Shown here piece by piece: positions 1-8,284 of a DNA stretch of 64,000 nt (positions are counted from its first letter, which is position 1; every line of letters starts with the position of its first letter). The notes beneath the pieces were generated by a model, which did not search any database, was not told the DNA's origin, and saw nothing but the letters and a program-made list of their open reading frames with translations. The position numbers and the translations under genes are program-made. This DNA comes from Candidatus Neomarinimicrobiota bacterium (lineage in GTDB: Bacteria > Fidelibacterota > JAANXI01). The DNA lies in assembly GCA_021734025.1 (NCBI GenBank), contig JAIPJS010000019.1, positions 1-64,000 of the forward strand, written 5' to 3'.

Positions 1-1
1 C

Positions 2-118
2 AAACAGGAACTGCGGCGCTGGGTGAATTGGTATAACTTGGTGAAACCGCATAAAGGCCTCGAGGGGAAGACGCCGATGGAGCAATTAATCGACTATTTT
101 TACCCAGACGATCTGTAA
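2..118 (+). CDS. Transposase C-terminal fragment (rve/IS481- or IS3-like), cut by window edge
   Basis: The open frame entering from the left edge encodes 38 residues and ends at TAA 116-118. It contains W-V-N-W-Y-N followed by KPHKGLEGKTPMEQL, which matches the last part of DDE integrase-core transposases (the 'YN..RPH..L.G.TP' motif of rve_3). Most of the gene lies outside the window, so the family and its intactness cannot be judged. No terminal inverted repeat was recognised after the stop. The next bases are a degenerate GTGTTC-type repeat, not an obvious IS end. Confidence 0.7.
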   Translation, partial: KQELRRWVNWYNLVKPHKGLEGKTPMEQLIDYFYPDDL

Positions 119-140
119 ATAACGCGAATATATCTAACAA

Positions 141-191
141 TTAACACTGTAACACGATTTTCTCCTGAACACTTGAACACTCGAACACCTG
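141..191. repeat. Degenerate AACACT/GTGTTC repeat (family A)
   Basis: Imperfect tandem units such as CTGAACACTTGAACACTCG. The same degenerate unit recurs, in either orientation, in at least ten other gaps of this window, often directly after a stop codon. It fills most of the space between the transposase end and the DUF819 gene. Confidence 0.75.
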
Positions 192-309
192 CCCCGGGGA
201 GCTCCCTTTGGGAAACACTATCACACAGTCCTTAAATTTCCTTGGTTTCGAATCTGAAGAAGTTAACTTTTCCCTTTCGGAATCCAGAGAATAGCACAGG
301 AGTCAATTT

Positions 310-1500
310 ATGATAGAACATCCCATGGGAATACTGGCGGTCCTGCTCGGCGTGCTCGCACTTCTGTTTACCATCAACAGGCATCCGGTTTTTGGCAAAA
401 TATTTAAGGTTATTCCGCTGTTAGTGTTTGCGTATTTCGTTCCGACTATTTTATCTAATACCGGCGTAATACCATTGGAATCCCCCCTCTACGGATTCAT
501 CATGGACTGGCTGCTGCCGGCGAGTTTAATCCTGCTTACCCTGGCTGTGGATGTCAAAGCCATCATGAATCTCGGGAAAAATACCGTGATACTGTTTCTC
601 GTAGGAACGGTAACTATCGTGCTCGGTGGTCCAATAGCGTTGCTGGCGTTTGGCTGGATGGCACCAGCGGACCTCGGCGTGGAAGTGTGGAAGGGACTGG
701 CTGCACTCAGTGGCTCATGGATCGGCGGCGGGGCAAATTTTATCGCCATCGGCAAAAGCGTTGGCGTGCTGGATTCCACCTTAAGCATGATGGTGGTCGT
801 CGACGTCGCCGTAGCAAATGTCTGGATGGCGGCCTTGCTTTTTTTTGCGGGACGCAACAAGGAGATGGATGAGAAAATCGGGGCGGACCGGGAAGCCATC
901 GAAAAAGTGAGAACCCGTGTCGAAGACTTCCACAAGGAAGTGGAACGCCCCACAAATCTCGCCGACCTGCTGCTAATAGTCACTATTGGCATGGGTGGGA
1001 CCGCCATAGCCCATGCTCTGTCGCAGGTGCTGCCGGAAATCGGAAATATTGTGAGTCAGTTCACCTGGGTTGTTGTCTTTGTCACGACGCTCGGATTGAT
1101 TATTTCGTTCACACCGTGGCGGAAGCTGGAAGGCGCCGGCGCCAGCAGCATAGGCTCGCTGTTTTTATATCTTCTGGTTGCAACCATTGGCGCTAAGGCA
1201 GAATTCGCCAAAGTCGTGGAAGTGCCCGGGCTGGTAGTCATCGGGGCCGTCTGGCTTAGTATCCACGCCGGGCTCATTCTTTTCACCAGGTGGAAACTGA
1301 AAGCGCCGATTTTCTTTGCAGCAGTCGGTTCCCAGGCGAACGTTGGTGGCGCCGCCTCAGCACCGATTGTCGCAAGTGCATTTCATCCCGCGCTGGCCCC
1401 GGTGGGCGTCTTGCTCGGCATTGGCGGCTACGTGGTCGGTACGTATGCGGGCCTGGTCTGTGCGTTTTTACTTGAGCAGGCATATCTGTTTATTCATTAG
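310..1500 (+). CDS. DUF819 family integral membrane protein
   Basis: A 396-residue protein with about ten hydrophobic segments spread over its whole length and a charged central loop (about residues 185-215). The motif GSWIGGGANFIAIGKSVG (about residues 137-154), and a second glycine/alanine-rich stretch near residue 340 (SQANVGGAASAP), are typical of the DUF819/YjcL family. These inner-membrane proteins resemble ion or solute transporters, but their substrate is not established. The start has a good ribosome binding site (AGGAG about 6 bases upstream). The gene stands alone: a transposase end and repeats lie upstream and a repeat follows its stop directly. Confidence 0.85.
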   Translation: MIEHPMGILAVLLGVLALLFTINRHPVFGKIFKVIPLLVFAYFVPTILSNTGVIPLESPLYGFIMDWLLPASLILLTLAVDVKAIMNLGKNTVILFLVGTVTIVLGGPIALLAFGWMAPADLGVEVWKGLAALSGSWIGGGANFIAIGKSVGVLDSTLSMMVVVDVAVANVWMAALLFFAGRNKEMDEKIGADREAIEKVRTRVEDFHKEVERPTNLADLLLIVTIGMGGTAIAHALSQVLPEIGNIVSQFTWVVVFVTTLGLIISFTPWRKLEGAGASSIGSLFLYLLVATIGAKAEFAKVVEVPGLVVIGAVWLSIHAGLILFTRWKLKAPIFFAAVGSQANVGGAASAPIVASAFHPALAPVGVLLGIGGYVVGTYAGLVCAFLLEQAYLFIH

Positions 1501-1502
1501 GG

Positions 1503-1547
1503 CAGTGTTACTGTGTTAAAGTTGTCGGGTGTTCAAGTTAAAGAACG
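1503..1547. repeat. Family A repeat directly after the DUF819 stop
   Basis: CAGTGTTACTGTGTTAAAG and GTGTTCAAG begin 3 bases after the TAG at 1498-1500. A similar arrangement follows the NtrC-type regulator gene (46978 onward). Confidence 0.7.
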
Positions 1548-1978
1548 TATTATAGTTGCGCGTTTCCTCTCGGTTCATCAAAATTAAAATGTCCAAGTAT
1601 TTCATACAAGTCCCACTATTTCGTATCACCAGCCACAGAAGGTAGAATAGGATAATATTACCTTATGGGTGTACTCTAAAAAGCACATGACCGTTTGGTA
1701 ATTTCGGTTATTAATGTCAATTCAGAAGATTTTGAATAGCCCCGTCCCGTCCGGACGGGACGGGGTAAAGAAAGGAATATAGTGAAATAGGGGGCTTCAG
1801 CCCCTTTCGGTGTGGAATGTAGCGGTGTCAACCTAATCTACGCACAGGAGCTATGAGTGAACATATGGGTCTTTTTAGAGCAGACCCACCTTATACTTTA
1901 TACCTTTTAATTTCAAGCATCCAGTTTCTAATCGTACTCTTCGCGTGCCTTTGCGACGGCCCTTAATTATTTCTCATT
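1548..1978. other. Gene-free stretch with palindromes
   Basis: No convincing ORF or RNA gene. It holds a perfect 26-base palindrome at 1740-1765 (CCCCGTCC...GGACGGGG), a GGGGCT-TC-AGCCCC hairpin at 1791-1804, and a TTATACTTTATACC stretch at 1888-1909 that belongs to the 'TATACC' repeat family found after other minus-strand genes. Confidence 0.6.
1740..1765. repeat. Perfect 26-base GC-rich palindrome
   Basis: The left arm CCCCGTCCCGTCC is exactly complementary to the right arm GGACGGGACGGGG, with no loop bases. It is not followed by a T-run on either strand, so it is more like a REP-type element than a terminator. Confidence 0.8.
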
Positions 1979-2013
1979 AAAAAAGCCCCCCGACGTTTCG
2001 CCGGAGGGCTTTC
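1979..2013 (-). terminator. Rho-independent terminator of the aldolase gene
   Basis: Read on the minus strand: AAAGCCCTCCGGCG, a short AAA loop, then CGTCGGGGGGCTTTTTT, ending in a T-run. It lies 27 bases after the aldolase stop. This is the clearest intrinsic terminator in the window. Confidence 0.85.
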
Positions 2014-2039
2014 AAATCCAAAAAGGATTTCTGCTGGAA

Positions 2040-3110
2040 TTACGCCACAGTAATATCCTCGTCAAGATAGACGTCCTGGATGGAGTTCAGCAGTTTGACG
2101 CCTTCCTTCATGGGACGCTGGAATGCTTTCCGTCCGGAAATCAATCCCATACCGCCGCCACGTTTGTTGACCACTGCGGTGCGGACTGCCTGGGCAAAGT
2201 CGCCCTTACCTGAGGACGCGCCACCGGAGTTAATCAGGCCGACGCGGCCCATGTAATCGTTGGCAACCTGCCAGCGGACCAAATCAATGGGATGATCCGT
2301 GACGAGTTCGCCGTAGACCTTGTCGCTGGTACGGCCGAACTTGCCATGTTCTTCAGCCATCGCGGGATATCCACCGTTGTTCGTCGGCAACTTCTGCTTT
2401 ACGATATCTGCACCGATGGTTGCACCCAGATGGTTCGCCTGGCTGGTCAGGTCAGCGGACGCATGGTAATCGTCGTCGCCAATCTTGAATGCGGAGTTCC
2501 GCAGATAGCACCACAGAATGGTCGCCATCCCCAGTTCATGTGCATATTTGAACGCTTCACTGACTTCCTGGATCTGACGATTCGATTCTTCGGAGCCAAA
2601 ATAAATCGTTGCACCAACAGCCACGGCCCCCATGTCGTAAGCCTGGTCGATGCTGCCGAACATAATCTGATCGTAATCATTCGGATAGGACAGCAATTCA
2701 TTGTGATTGAACTTCAGAATGAACGGAATCCTATGGGCGTATTTTCTGGCTACGTTCCCGAGAACACCCAGTGTTGAAGCTACTGCATTACAACCGCCTT
2801 CGATAGCCAGTTCCACAATTTTATCCGGATCGAAATAGTCGGGATTCGGGGCAAATGAGGCGGCCGCCGAGTGCTCAATACCTTGATCCACCGGCAGAAT
2901 AGAAACATACCCGGTTCCGGAAAGCCGTCCATTGTATAGAATCTGGTTCAAACTCCTCAGCACGCGAATATTCCGGTCGGATTCTTTCCACACGCGATCC
3001 ACAAAATCCGGGCCCGGTACCTCGAGTCGTTCTTTCGGAATACCTTTGCACGTATGATTCAGCAGGGAATCCGCTTCATCCCCGAGATATTCGACAATTT
3101 TATCGTTCAT
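2040..3110 (-). CDS. fbaB: Class I fructose-bisphosphate aldolase (DhnA/FbaB type)
   Basis: A 356-residue protein of the archaeal-type class I aldolase family, which cleaves or forms fructose 1,6-bisphosphate through a Schiff-base lysine. The length matches E. coli FbaB (about 350). Visible family features are [10 protein letters not shown] (about residues 71-80), [16 protein letters not shown] (187-202), and [12 protein letters not shown] (233-244), where Lys238 or Lys240 is the likely Schiff-base residue. The ribosome binding site GAGGAGG lies just before ATG 3110. It is a single-gene unit with its own terminator at 1979-2013. It acts in glycolysis/gluconeogenesis in the cytosol. Confidence 0.93.
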   Translation of the reverse strand: MNDKIVEYLGDEADSLLNHTCKGIPKERLEVPGPDFVDRVWKESDRNIRVLRSLNQILYNGRLSGTGYVSILPVDQGIEHSAAASFAPNPDYFDPDKIVELAIEGGCNAVASTLGVLGNVARKYAHRIPFILKFNHNELLSYPNDYDQIMFGSIDQAYDMGAVAVGATIYFGSEESNRQIQEVSEAFKYAHELGMATILWCYLRNSAFKIGDDDYHASADLTSQANHLGATIGADIVKQKLPTNNGGYPAMAEEHGKFGRTSDKVYGELVTDHPIDLVRWQVANDYMGRVGLINSGGASSGKGDFAQAVRTAVVNKRGGGMGLISGRKAFQRPMKEGVKLLNSIQDVYLDEDITVA

Positions 3111-3507
3111 ACAACCTCCTCAGTTTGGTTTGAAATGCTCGAGCTCTGCCCTTCGCAAATTTCTACATCTTCCTCTCAATCCTTGTAAAATACGAAGGAT
3201 TTTCATGGAAACACAAGCTAGATTGCTACAAAAAGTGAAAAACTCTTGTAAAATGTCCAGAAATATACAGGAACTGATTTTTCGGGAGACTGCAGCGTAA
3301 TTCAGTGAAGAGTGATCCTATAGAGCCGTTGCACTGAGGCTGTGTGAAAACAATAGACCAGGCGCAAAGTGTGGCATCCCGAGCGGAGTCCCGCCTGGTC
3401 GGGACTCAGCCGAGGGATCTCGTCGTTTCCCCTCACAGACTTTATTACTAAAGGATTTAAGAAAATTGGAAGCAAAGTCCAGAGAGATAGAATGTTGTTA
3501 GAATAAT
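3111..3507. other. Gap between groES-like and fba genes; contains a REP-like hairpin
   Basis: The part next to 3110 should hold the aldolase promoter, but no certain -35/-10 was identified. At 3373-3420 there is a long imperfect hairpin built on GGCATCCCGAG...GAGTCCCG and CGGGACTC...CGAGGGATCTC. No credible ORF: the one open frame here (3302-3511) has no recognisable protein features. Confidence 0.6.
3373..3420. repeat. REP-like imperfect hairpin (ATCCC...GAGTCCCG/CGGGACTC...GGGAT)
   Basis: GAGTCCCG (3387-3393 region) pairs perfectly with CGGGACTC after a short CCTGGT loop. The stem extends outward through ATCCC/GGGAT with a few mismatches. There is no T-run. This 'AGATCCCTCGGCT' type of sequence is common between genes in FCB genomes, as far as I recall; that was not checked here. 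Confidence 0.6.
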
Positions 3508-3882
3508 TCACCCGACGATATCCTCATCCCGGAGCAACAACACGATGCTGGAATGACTCACGATCAGGTATTCCTGTTCGTCTATCTCGACTTCAATGGC
3601 ATGTTTGCGAAGAAATACAGCGTAATCGCCTTCGTTCGCCTGCAATGGAATGTAACGGAGATCGGTATCTCCGCTCTGCGCCCAGGGTTCATCCTCATTA
3701 GCGATATCCGGCAGCGGGTATCCGGGGCCGACCTTGGCCACATATCCACCCTGGACCTGCTCCTTCTGTTTCACACCCTCTGGTAGAAACAGACCGGATT
3801 CGGTTTTATTTGACTCCGCCTCCGGCTTGATCAGTACTTTATCTCCAACGACTAACACTGAGCGGTTTGAATCTGTTTTCAT
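3508..3882 (-). CDS. GroES-like co-chaperonin (Cpn10 family) with an insertion
   Basis: A 124-residue protein that follows GroES order: VVGDKVLIKPE, a mobile-loop segment ending in GLFLP, GYVAKVGPG, GDYAVFLRKHAIEVEID and a C-terminal strand LIVSHSSIVLLL. GroES proteins are usually about 95-100 residues. The extra 25 or so residues lie after the VGPG strand (about residues 54-78, acidic, with the tryptophan in EDEPWAQ). No groEL is nearby, so this is probably a second, specialised paralogue. It lies 130 bases downstream of the cysteine desulfurase gene on the same strand. Confidence 0.8.
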   Translation of the reverse strand: MKTDSNRSVLVVGDKVLIKPEAESNKTESGLFLPEGVKQKEQVQGGYVAKVGPGYPLPDIANEDEPWAQSGDTDLRYIPLQANEGDYAVFLRKHAIEVEIDEQEYLIVSHSSIVLLLRDEDIVG

Positions 3883-4014
3883 TCAGGTACCCATCTCATT
3901 TCAAATTAATTTTTTCGGAGATTACCATACAAATTCCAATGATCTCCGCTCCAAAGATAAGGACTCTTCGGGGTTCCATCAGCAGGTATTTCCGGATACG
4001 GTGCGCCGCCGTCA

Positions 4015-5145
4015 TCACTTCTTCAATACTGTACGATATGCTGCAATCAAGTCATCGGCAAAGTTATCAATCTGGTGGCGGGTATTCGACCGGCCGATGC
4101 CAATGCGTACGCTGCCACGCGCATATTCCGGTGGAATGTCCAGAGCCCGTATCAACGGATTGTCTTCCGGATACTCCGAGTGGCAGGCTGACCCCACCGA
4201 CAGCGCATAGCCCGGCAGCTTTTCCAGGATATTTCTCGCATCAACCGACGGAAAACTCACATGCAAATTACCGGGATGTCGGTTTTCCAGTGGTCCATTC
4301 AGTCTCACCTCCGGGAGTGTTCCATGTAACTTTTCCCAGAGAAGGTTCCGCAGTTCGATCTGCCGCTCGGCTTCCTCCTCCAGGTCACTTCGTGCCAATC
4401 GGCACGCTTCGCCGAAACCTACCAGATACGGGACGTTTTCCGTCCCTGGCCGCATACCGTTTTCGTGTCCGGCGCCGTGCAGAATTGGCTCAAGCGGTAC
4501 GCCTTCTTTTCGATAGAGTGCCCCCACGCCCTTCGGAGCATACATCTTATGACCTGCGATAGTCAAAAAATCAACGTCCCAGTCACGGACGTCCACGGGA
4601 ATCTTCCCAACAGCCTGCGCCGCATCAGTATGAATCAATGCACCATAATCGTGCACGACTTTTGCAATTTCCGGGATGGCGTTTATTGTGCCTATTTCGC
4701 CCTGAACGGCAATAATTGAAACCAAATTAATATCTCGCTCTGATAATATTTGCCCGACATCGGCGGGAGCAATTCGGCTATTATTATCGGCCTGGACGGT
4801 CCATACATCTCTGCCGTTGCGGGCAAGTAGCGCAACCGGTTCGGTGACTGAGGGGTGTTCCAGCTCCGACGTCAGAATACCACGGAAATTCTCTGCCGCC
4901 CTTACTGCACCAGTGATAGCAAGATTGTTAGCTTCGGTAGCCCCGGAGGTAAAGATAATCTCCTCCGGAGCAGCGTTGATTAATTGAGCAACCTGAGTCC
5001 GGGCCCAATCGACGGCCTTCCGGGCTTCCTGTCCATATTTATGGAGTGAGTTGGAGGGATTCCCGAATCCACCGTCGATCCATGGCAACATCGCGTTGCG
5101 TACCTGCGGCAGAATCGGGGTACTTGCGTGATGATCGAGATAGAT
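4015..5145 (-). CDS. Cysteine desulfurase (NifS/IscS family), no standard start codon
   Basis: A PLP enzyme that takes sulfur from cysteine for Fe-S cluster or thiolation pathways. Visible features are GATEANNLAITGA, HTDAAQAVGK, the PLP lysine in IAGHKMY, and the active cysteine in SVGSACHSEYP. The first ATG (5091) would give 358 residues but lose the conserved N-terminal strand. That strand is plainly encoded in the same frame just upstream as LIYLDHHASTPILPQVRNAM. No ATG, GTG or TTG lies in frame there. I place the probable start at ATC 5145 (a rare start) or in a sequencing error. The gene follows mscS closely and shares its strand. Confidence 0.85.
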   Translation of the reverse strand: MYLDHHASTPILPQVRNAMLPWIDGGFGNPSNSLHKYGQEARKAVDWARTQVAQLINAAPEEIIFTSGATEANNLAITGAVRAAENFRGILTSELEHPSVTEPVALLARNGRDVWTVQADNNSRIAPADVGQILSERDINLVSIIAVQGEIGTINAIPEIAKVVHDYGALIHTDAAQAVGKIPVDVRDWDVDFLTIAGHKMYAPKGVGALYRKEGVPLEPILHGAGHENGMRPGTENVPYLVGFGEACRLARSDLEEEAERQIELRNLLWEKLHGTLPEVRLNGPLENRHPGNLHVSFPSVDARNILEKLPGYALSVGSACHSEYPEDNPLIRALDIPPEYARGSVRIGIGRSNTRHQIDNFADDLIAAYRTVLKK

Positions 5146-5183
5146 GAGATCAGCCGAGGGTTTCGGCCGCTCTTCCGGAAAGG

Positions 5184-6245
5184 TTAGTCCTTCTTTTCCT
5201 CGGATGATTGCTCCCTGCGAAATTTTTTCGACAATCCGCTGAACTGTTTTCGGAACTTGCGGATTTCCTGGTAGACTTTGCCGATATCCTCTTCATCCAC
5301 GCCGAATTCGCCGAATTTATCCGGATCTGGTAACTCTTCCACTTTTTCTTCCGGAGTGTCTGTCGTATCCACCGTGTTATCCCATTCGCTCTCGTTCCGA
5401 AGATACACCACATGGCGCGGAAATGGAATTTCTACGTTGCGGTCATCGAAGTATGCCTTGATCATCCGGCGCAGATCCCGCTCGGCCTGCCACTGGTTGC
5501 CCGGCACTACTTTAATGACGATCCGGACTTCTACATCACTGGCATTAAAGCTCATCACACCCTGAACCATCGGCTCTTCCATAACGATGTCCTGATGCTT
5601 CCCGGCATAATCCTGGGCGATTTTTCGTAGCACGGCCATGGCGTCTTCGATGTTCGCCTCGTAAGCGACACCGACCCGCACAATCGCCCGCATGAAACCC
5701 CGGTTGAGATTCCCGAAGCTCGTCAGGTCCCCATTCGGAATTGTCCGGAGTTCCCCGTTAAATTTTCGGATCTGGGTATTCCGGATGCCGATCTTTTCGA
5801 CGAGTCCGGTATGTGGCTCCATGGTGATGATATCACCAACCCCAACCAGACCATCGAAGAGGAGAAAGAATCCGGAGATTAGATCCTTTACCAGACTTTG
5901 TGCGCCGAAACCGATAGCGAGGCCAACCACACCAGCCCCGGCCAGGATGGCGGTAATATCCACCCCCAGCTGCTGAATCGCCAGTACTCCAGCAAGCCCG
6001 TAGATAACATAAGAGATTATATTTTCCAACAGCGGCAGCATCGTCTTGGAGCGCTGCTTTTTCGGATCGGTATCCGGAAGCGACTCCAGTGGCTTCAGCC
6101 GGCGTTCGAGGATCTTATGGACGATTTTCAGCCCAACCCGGGCCACCACCAGAATGACAATCACTTCCAGCAAGGTATCCAGCCACCCGATGACGCGATC
6201 CGGCTCGGAAAAATATTGAACGATATTATTCCATAAATTCTGCAC
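5184..6245 (-). CDS. Small-conductance mechanosensitive channel (MscS family)
   Basis: A 353-residue protein with an N-terminal membrane segment, a second around residues 75-95, and the pore helix region GAGVVGLAIGFGAQSLVKD (about residues 113-131) typical of MscS TM3. The beta domain follows (GDIITMEPHTGLVEKIGIR) and then the C-terminal vestibule. The last 70 residues are highly charged (glutamate/lysine rich), longer than the core family. It opens under membrane tension to release solutes. Its stop overlaps the non-ATG coding start region of the cysteine desulfurase gene. Confidence 0.9.
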   Translation of the reverse strand: MQNLWNNIVQYFSEPDRVIGWLDTLLEVIVILVVARVGLKIVHKILERRLKPLESLPDTDPKKQRSKTMLPLLENIISYVIYGLAGVLAIQQLGVDITAILAGAGVVGLAIGFGAQSLVKDLISGFFLLFDGLVGVGDIITMEPHTGLVEKIGIRNTQIRKFNGELRTIPNGDLTSFGNLNRGFMRAIVRVGVAYEANIEDAMAVLRKIAQDYAGKHQDIVMEEPMVQGVMSFNASDVEVRIVIKVVPGNQWQAERDLRRMIKAYFDDRNVEIPFPRHVVYLRNESEWDNTVDTTDTPEEKVEELPDPDKFGEFGVDEEDIGKVYQEIRKFRKQFSGLSKKFRREQSSEEKKD

Positions 6246-6260
6246 GGTGCGACTCCCCTT

Positions 6261-6440
6261 CTATTCTTTTAAATCTTTGAATTCCGCATCCACAATGTCG
6301 TCCTCATCGATATCAAACTTTTTATTGTCTTCCTTCCCATCGACACGGAAATCGTCCTCAATATAAAAGCTCTCTTTCACAACCCGGAATGCACGGTATG
6401 CCAGATACGCAAGCACTCCATAGAGTATTAGGCGTAACAT
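6261..6440 (-). CDS. Small 59-residue membrane-anchored protein
   Basis: This reading frame encodes 59 residues. It starts at ATG 6440, preceded by GGAAGA, and ends at TAG 6261. The first 20 residues are hydrophobic (MLRLILYGVLAYLAYRAF), a likely membrane anchor. The rest is very acidic and cytosolic in character (DIDEDDIVDAEFKDLKE). It lies 15 bases upstream of mscS and 12 bases downstream of the deoxynucleoside kinase gene on the same strand, so it fits in the operon. No function can be assigned. Similar tiny 'anchor + acidic tail' proteins occur in FCB genomes. Confidence 0.7.
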   Translation of the reverse strand: MLRLILYGVLAYLAYRAFRVVKESFYIEDDFRVDGKEDNKKFDIDEDDIVDAEFKDLKE

Positions 6441-6452
6441 TGGATCTTCCTT

Positions 6453-7091
6453 TTAACTTTTCGATGGATTATAAAACTTGGTCCCGGTAATCGGCTGGCG
6501 GATGGTGTCGATGAGGTCCTGCAAGTCATCCGGATCATGGACAAAATCAATTTCCGTGGCATTAATTATCAGCAAGGGCCCCTTATTGTACTGGAGAAAA
6601 TACTGGTTGTAGACCTGATTTAGCGAATCGATATACTCCGGTGTAATATGTGACTCGTACGAGCGTCCGCGATGGCGAATGTTCTTCATCAGTCGCTCGG
6701 TGTCCGCCTGGAGGTAGATCACCAGATCCGGCTTCGGAATATCCCGCTCCAGGAGATCGGCGATCTTTTCGTACAACGCGAGTTCTTTATCGTTCAAATT
6801 GATAAATGCGAACAGGCGATCCTTCACGAACATGTAGTCGGTGATCAGCAGGCGGTGAAACAGGTCGACCTGCTGCAGCTCCTGTTGCTGCCGGTACCGA
6901 CTCAGCAAAAACCAGAGCTGCGTCTGGAACGCAAACCGTTCCTTATCCCAGTAGAAATCCTCCAGAAACGGGTTGTCCTCAAACTGTTCTTCTACCAACT
7001 TAGCATTGAGGCGCTCGGCAATCAACCGTGCCAAGCTGGTCTTACCAACGCCAATCACACCTTCGATAGCAATGTAATAGAGGTTTTTCAT
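6453..7091 (-). CDS. Deoxynucleoside kinase (dAdo/dGuo kinase-like)
   Basis: A 212-residue protein with the P-loop GVIGVGKTS (residues 10-18), the substrate-site stretch EEQFEDNPFLEDFY (34-47), FQTQLWFLLSRYRQQ (54-68), and a lid with R-HRGRSYE (about 138-145), followed by YIDSLNQVYNQYF. This pattern belongs to the deoxyadenosine/deoxyguanosine kinase family, which phosphorylates deoxynucleosides in the salvage pathway. The ATG overlaps the folK stop by 4 bases (ATGA), so it is translated together with folK and folB. Substrate preference cannot be read from the sequence. Confidence 0.88.
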   Translation of the reverse strand: MKNLYYIAIEGVIGVGKTSLARLIAERLNAKLVEEQFEDNPFLEDFYWDKERFAFQTQLWFLLSRYRQQQELQQVDLFHRLLITDYMFVKDRLFAFINLNDKELALYEKIADLLERDIPKPDLVIYLQADTERLMKNIRHRGRSYESHITPEYIDSLNQVYNQYFLQYNKGPLLIINATEIDFVHDPDDLQDLIDTIRQPITGTKFYNPSKS

Positions 7092-7630
7092 ACGTATGTC
7101 AAATGTCCATGTAAATGAATATAACTCTTATCCTGGCAATCATGCAAAAGTTCCGCCACCGATTTCTTATGAGTAGGGCTCATAAAGTCCGGTGCCAACT
7201 GGCTTAGTGGAAAGAGAACAAACTTTCGATCCTGCAGCCGTTCGTGCGGAATCTTCAAGTCCGCAGAATCCACGGTGCGATGCCCATAAAAAAGGATATC
7301 GATATCGATTTCCCTGGGGCCTTTGTCCCGCCGATGTTTCCGGCCGAGGTCTTGTTCAATTTCCTTGAGGCACTCTAATAACTCTTTCGGCTCCAGTTCC
7401 GTACTTATCCTCGCCACCATGTTCAAAAACCTGTCCTGGTCCTCCACCTCCACCGGCTCGGTTTCATAAACCGCTGATTCACCTTGCACGGTCATGTCGT
7501 CGCTCTCTTTCATCGACTCCACAGCTCGACGCAGATACTCCATTCGTTCTCCCACGTTCGATCCCAGCGATAAAAACACGGGCGCCTCCTCAGGCTCATT
7601 TTCGTGATCGTTCGATTTCGACCTCGACAT
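7088..7630 (-). CDS. folK: 2-amino-4-hydroxy-6-hydroxymethyldihydropteridine pyrophosphokinase
   Basis: A 180-residue HPPK. It transfers pyrophosphate from ATP to the pterin alcohol in folate synthesis. Family motifs are FLSLGSNVGERMEYLRRAV (about residues 19-37), YETEPVEVEDQDRFLNMV (56-73) and GPREIDIDILFYG (103-115), which carries the metal-binding aspartates. The N-terminus has an unusual acidic lead of about 17 residues (SNDHENEPEEAP). The start overlaps the end of folB by 35 bases and the stop overlaps the kinase gene, so the three form one operon. Confidence 0.92.
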   Translation of the reverse strand: MSRSKSNDHENEPEEAPVFLSLGSNVGERMEYLRRAVESMKESDDMTVQGESAVYETEPVEVEDQDRFLNMVARISTELEPKELLECLKEIEQDLGRKHRRDKGPREIDIDILFYGHRTVDSADLKIPHERLQDRKFVLFPLSQLAPDFMSPTHKKSVAELLHDCQDKSYIHLHGHLTYV

Positions 7631-7958
7631 GATCCAGGACTCCTTTGATCGGGGCGTTTGGTTTGCGGACAGTTACAGTTGACTGTTCTACGTTTTGAAA
7701 TTCCTGCAAAATACGCTCACAAATTTCACCGGCCAATGCCTCGATAAGATAATACTTCCGCTCGGTAACGATGTGTTCCACCAAATTATAGACATCGTTG
7801 TAATTGACAGTATCGCTCAACCGATCGCTGACAATGGCAGCGTTCAAATCCGCCCGGAGCGTAATATCCACCTCAAACCGGGCTCCCAGGGAATTCTCCT
7901 CGGACTTTACTCCGTGGTATCCGTAAAAAACCATATTTTTCAGGTGGATAGCGTCCAT
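7596..7958 (-). CDS. folB: Dihydroneopterin aldolase
   Basis: A 120-residue protein, the normal length for FolB. It contains MVFYGYHGVKSEEN near the N-terminus with the substrate-binding region, DTVNYNDVYNLVEHIV in the middle, and VTVRKPNAPIKGVLDHVEVEI with the catalytic lysine at the C-terminus. It converts dihydroneopterin to 6-hydroxymethyl-dihydropterin plus glycolaldehyde, the step before FolK. It is the first gene of the folB-folK-kinase operon, and its promoter should lie in 7959-8100. Confidence 0.93.
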   Translation of the reverse strand: MDAIHLKNMVFYGYHGVKSEENSLGARFEVDITLRADLNAAIVSDRLSDTVNYNDVYNLVEHIVTERKYYLIEALAGEICERILQEFQNVEQSTVTVRKPNAPIKGVLDHVEVEIERSRK

Positions 7959-8284
7959 AAAATATTGAAGAAATTAGCTAATTCTCCCGGAGGAAGCAAA
8001 CTATAACTCCGCACATTTGAGTGCATAATGTGGATAGATACATCATAACCTTAATCATAATCCTTATATTTGTGTTCGTTGTTGGTTGTGTGTGATTTGT
8101 TGTTTTACTTTTTCCAGAAGTAGAACCCGGATCTATATTTTACCGTTTTTTCAAACTGGATACCTTAACACTTGAACACTCGAACACTGTCCTTAGAAAC
8201 ACTGCTTTTGACTTACGTATCTGAATTGGCTATTATTGATTTTCTCCTTTAAGGTCAGATCATAACCGAGACAAAGATTTACAC
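7959..8284. other. Divergent intergenic region with low-complexity repeats
   Basis: This separates folB (minus) from the GMC oxidoreductase gene (plus). At 8068-8105 there is a GTTCGTTGTTGGTTGTGTG stretch (family B repeat) and at 8164-8205 an ACACTTGAACACTCGAACAC stretch (family A). Promoters for both neighbours are expected here, but none could be fixed with confidence. No ORF is supported. Confidence 0.6.

Noticed and set aside
141-191. CRISPR-like array
   Set aside because: The units are short, imperfect and tandem, without equal unique spacers, and no cas genes are present.
3302-3511. 69-codon frame beside the groES-like gene
   Set aside because: It overlaps the REP-like hairpin, has no domain, and no ribosome binding site.
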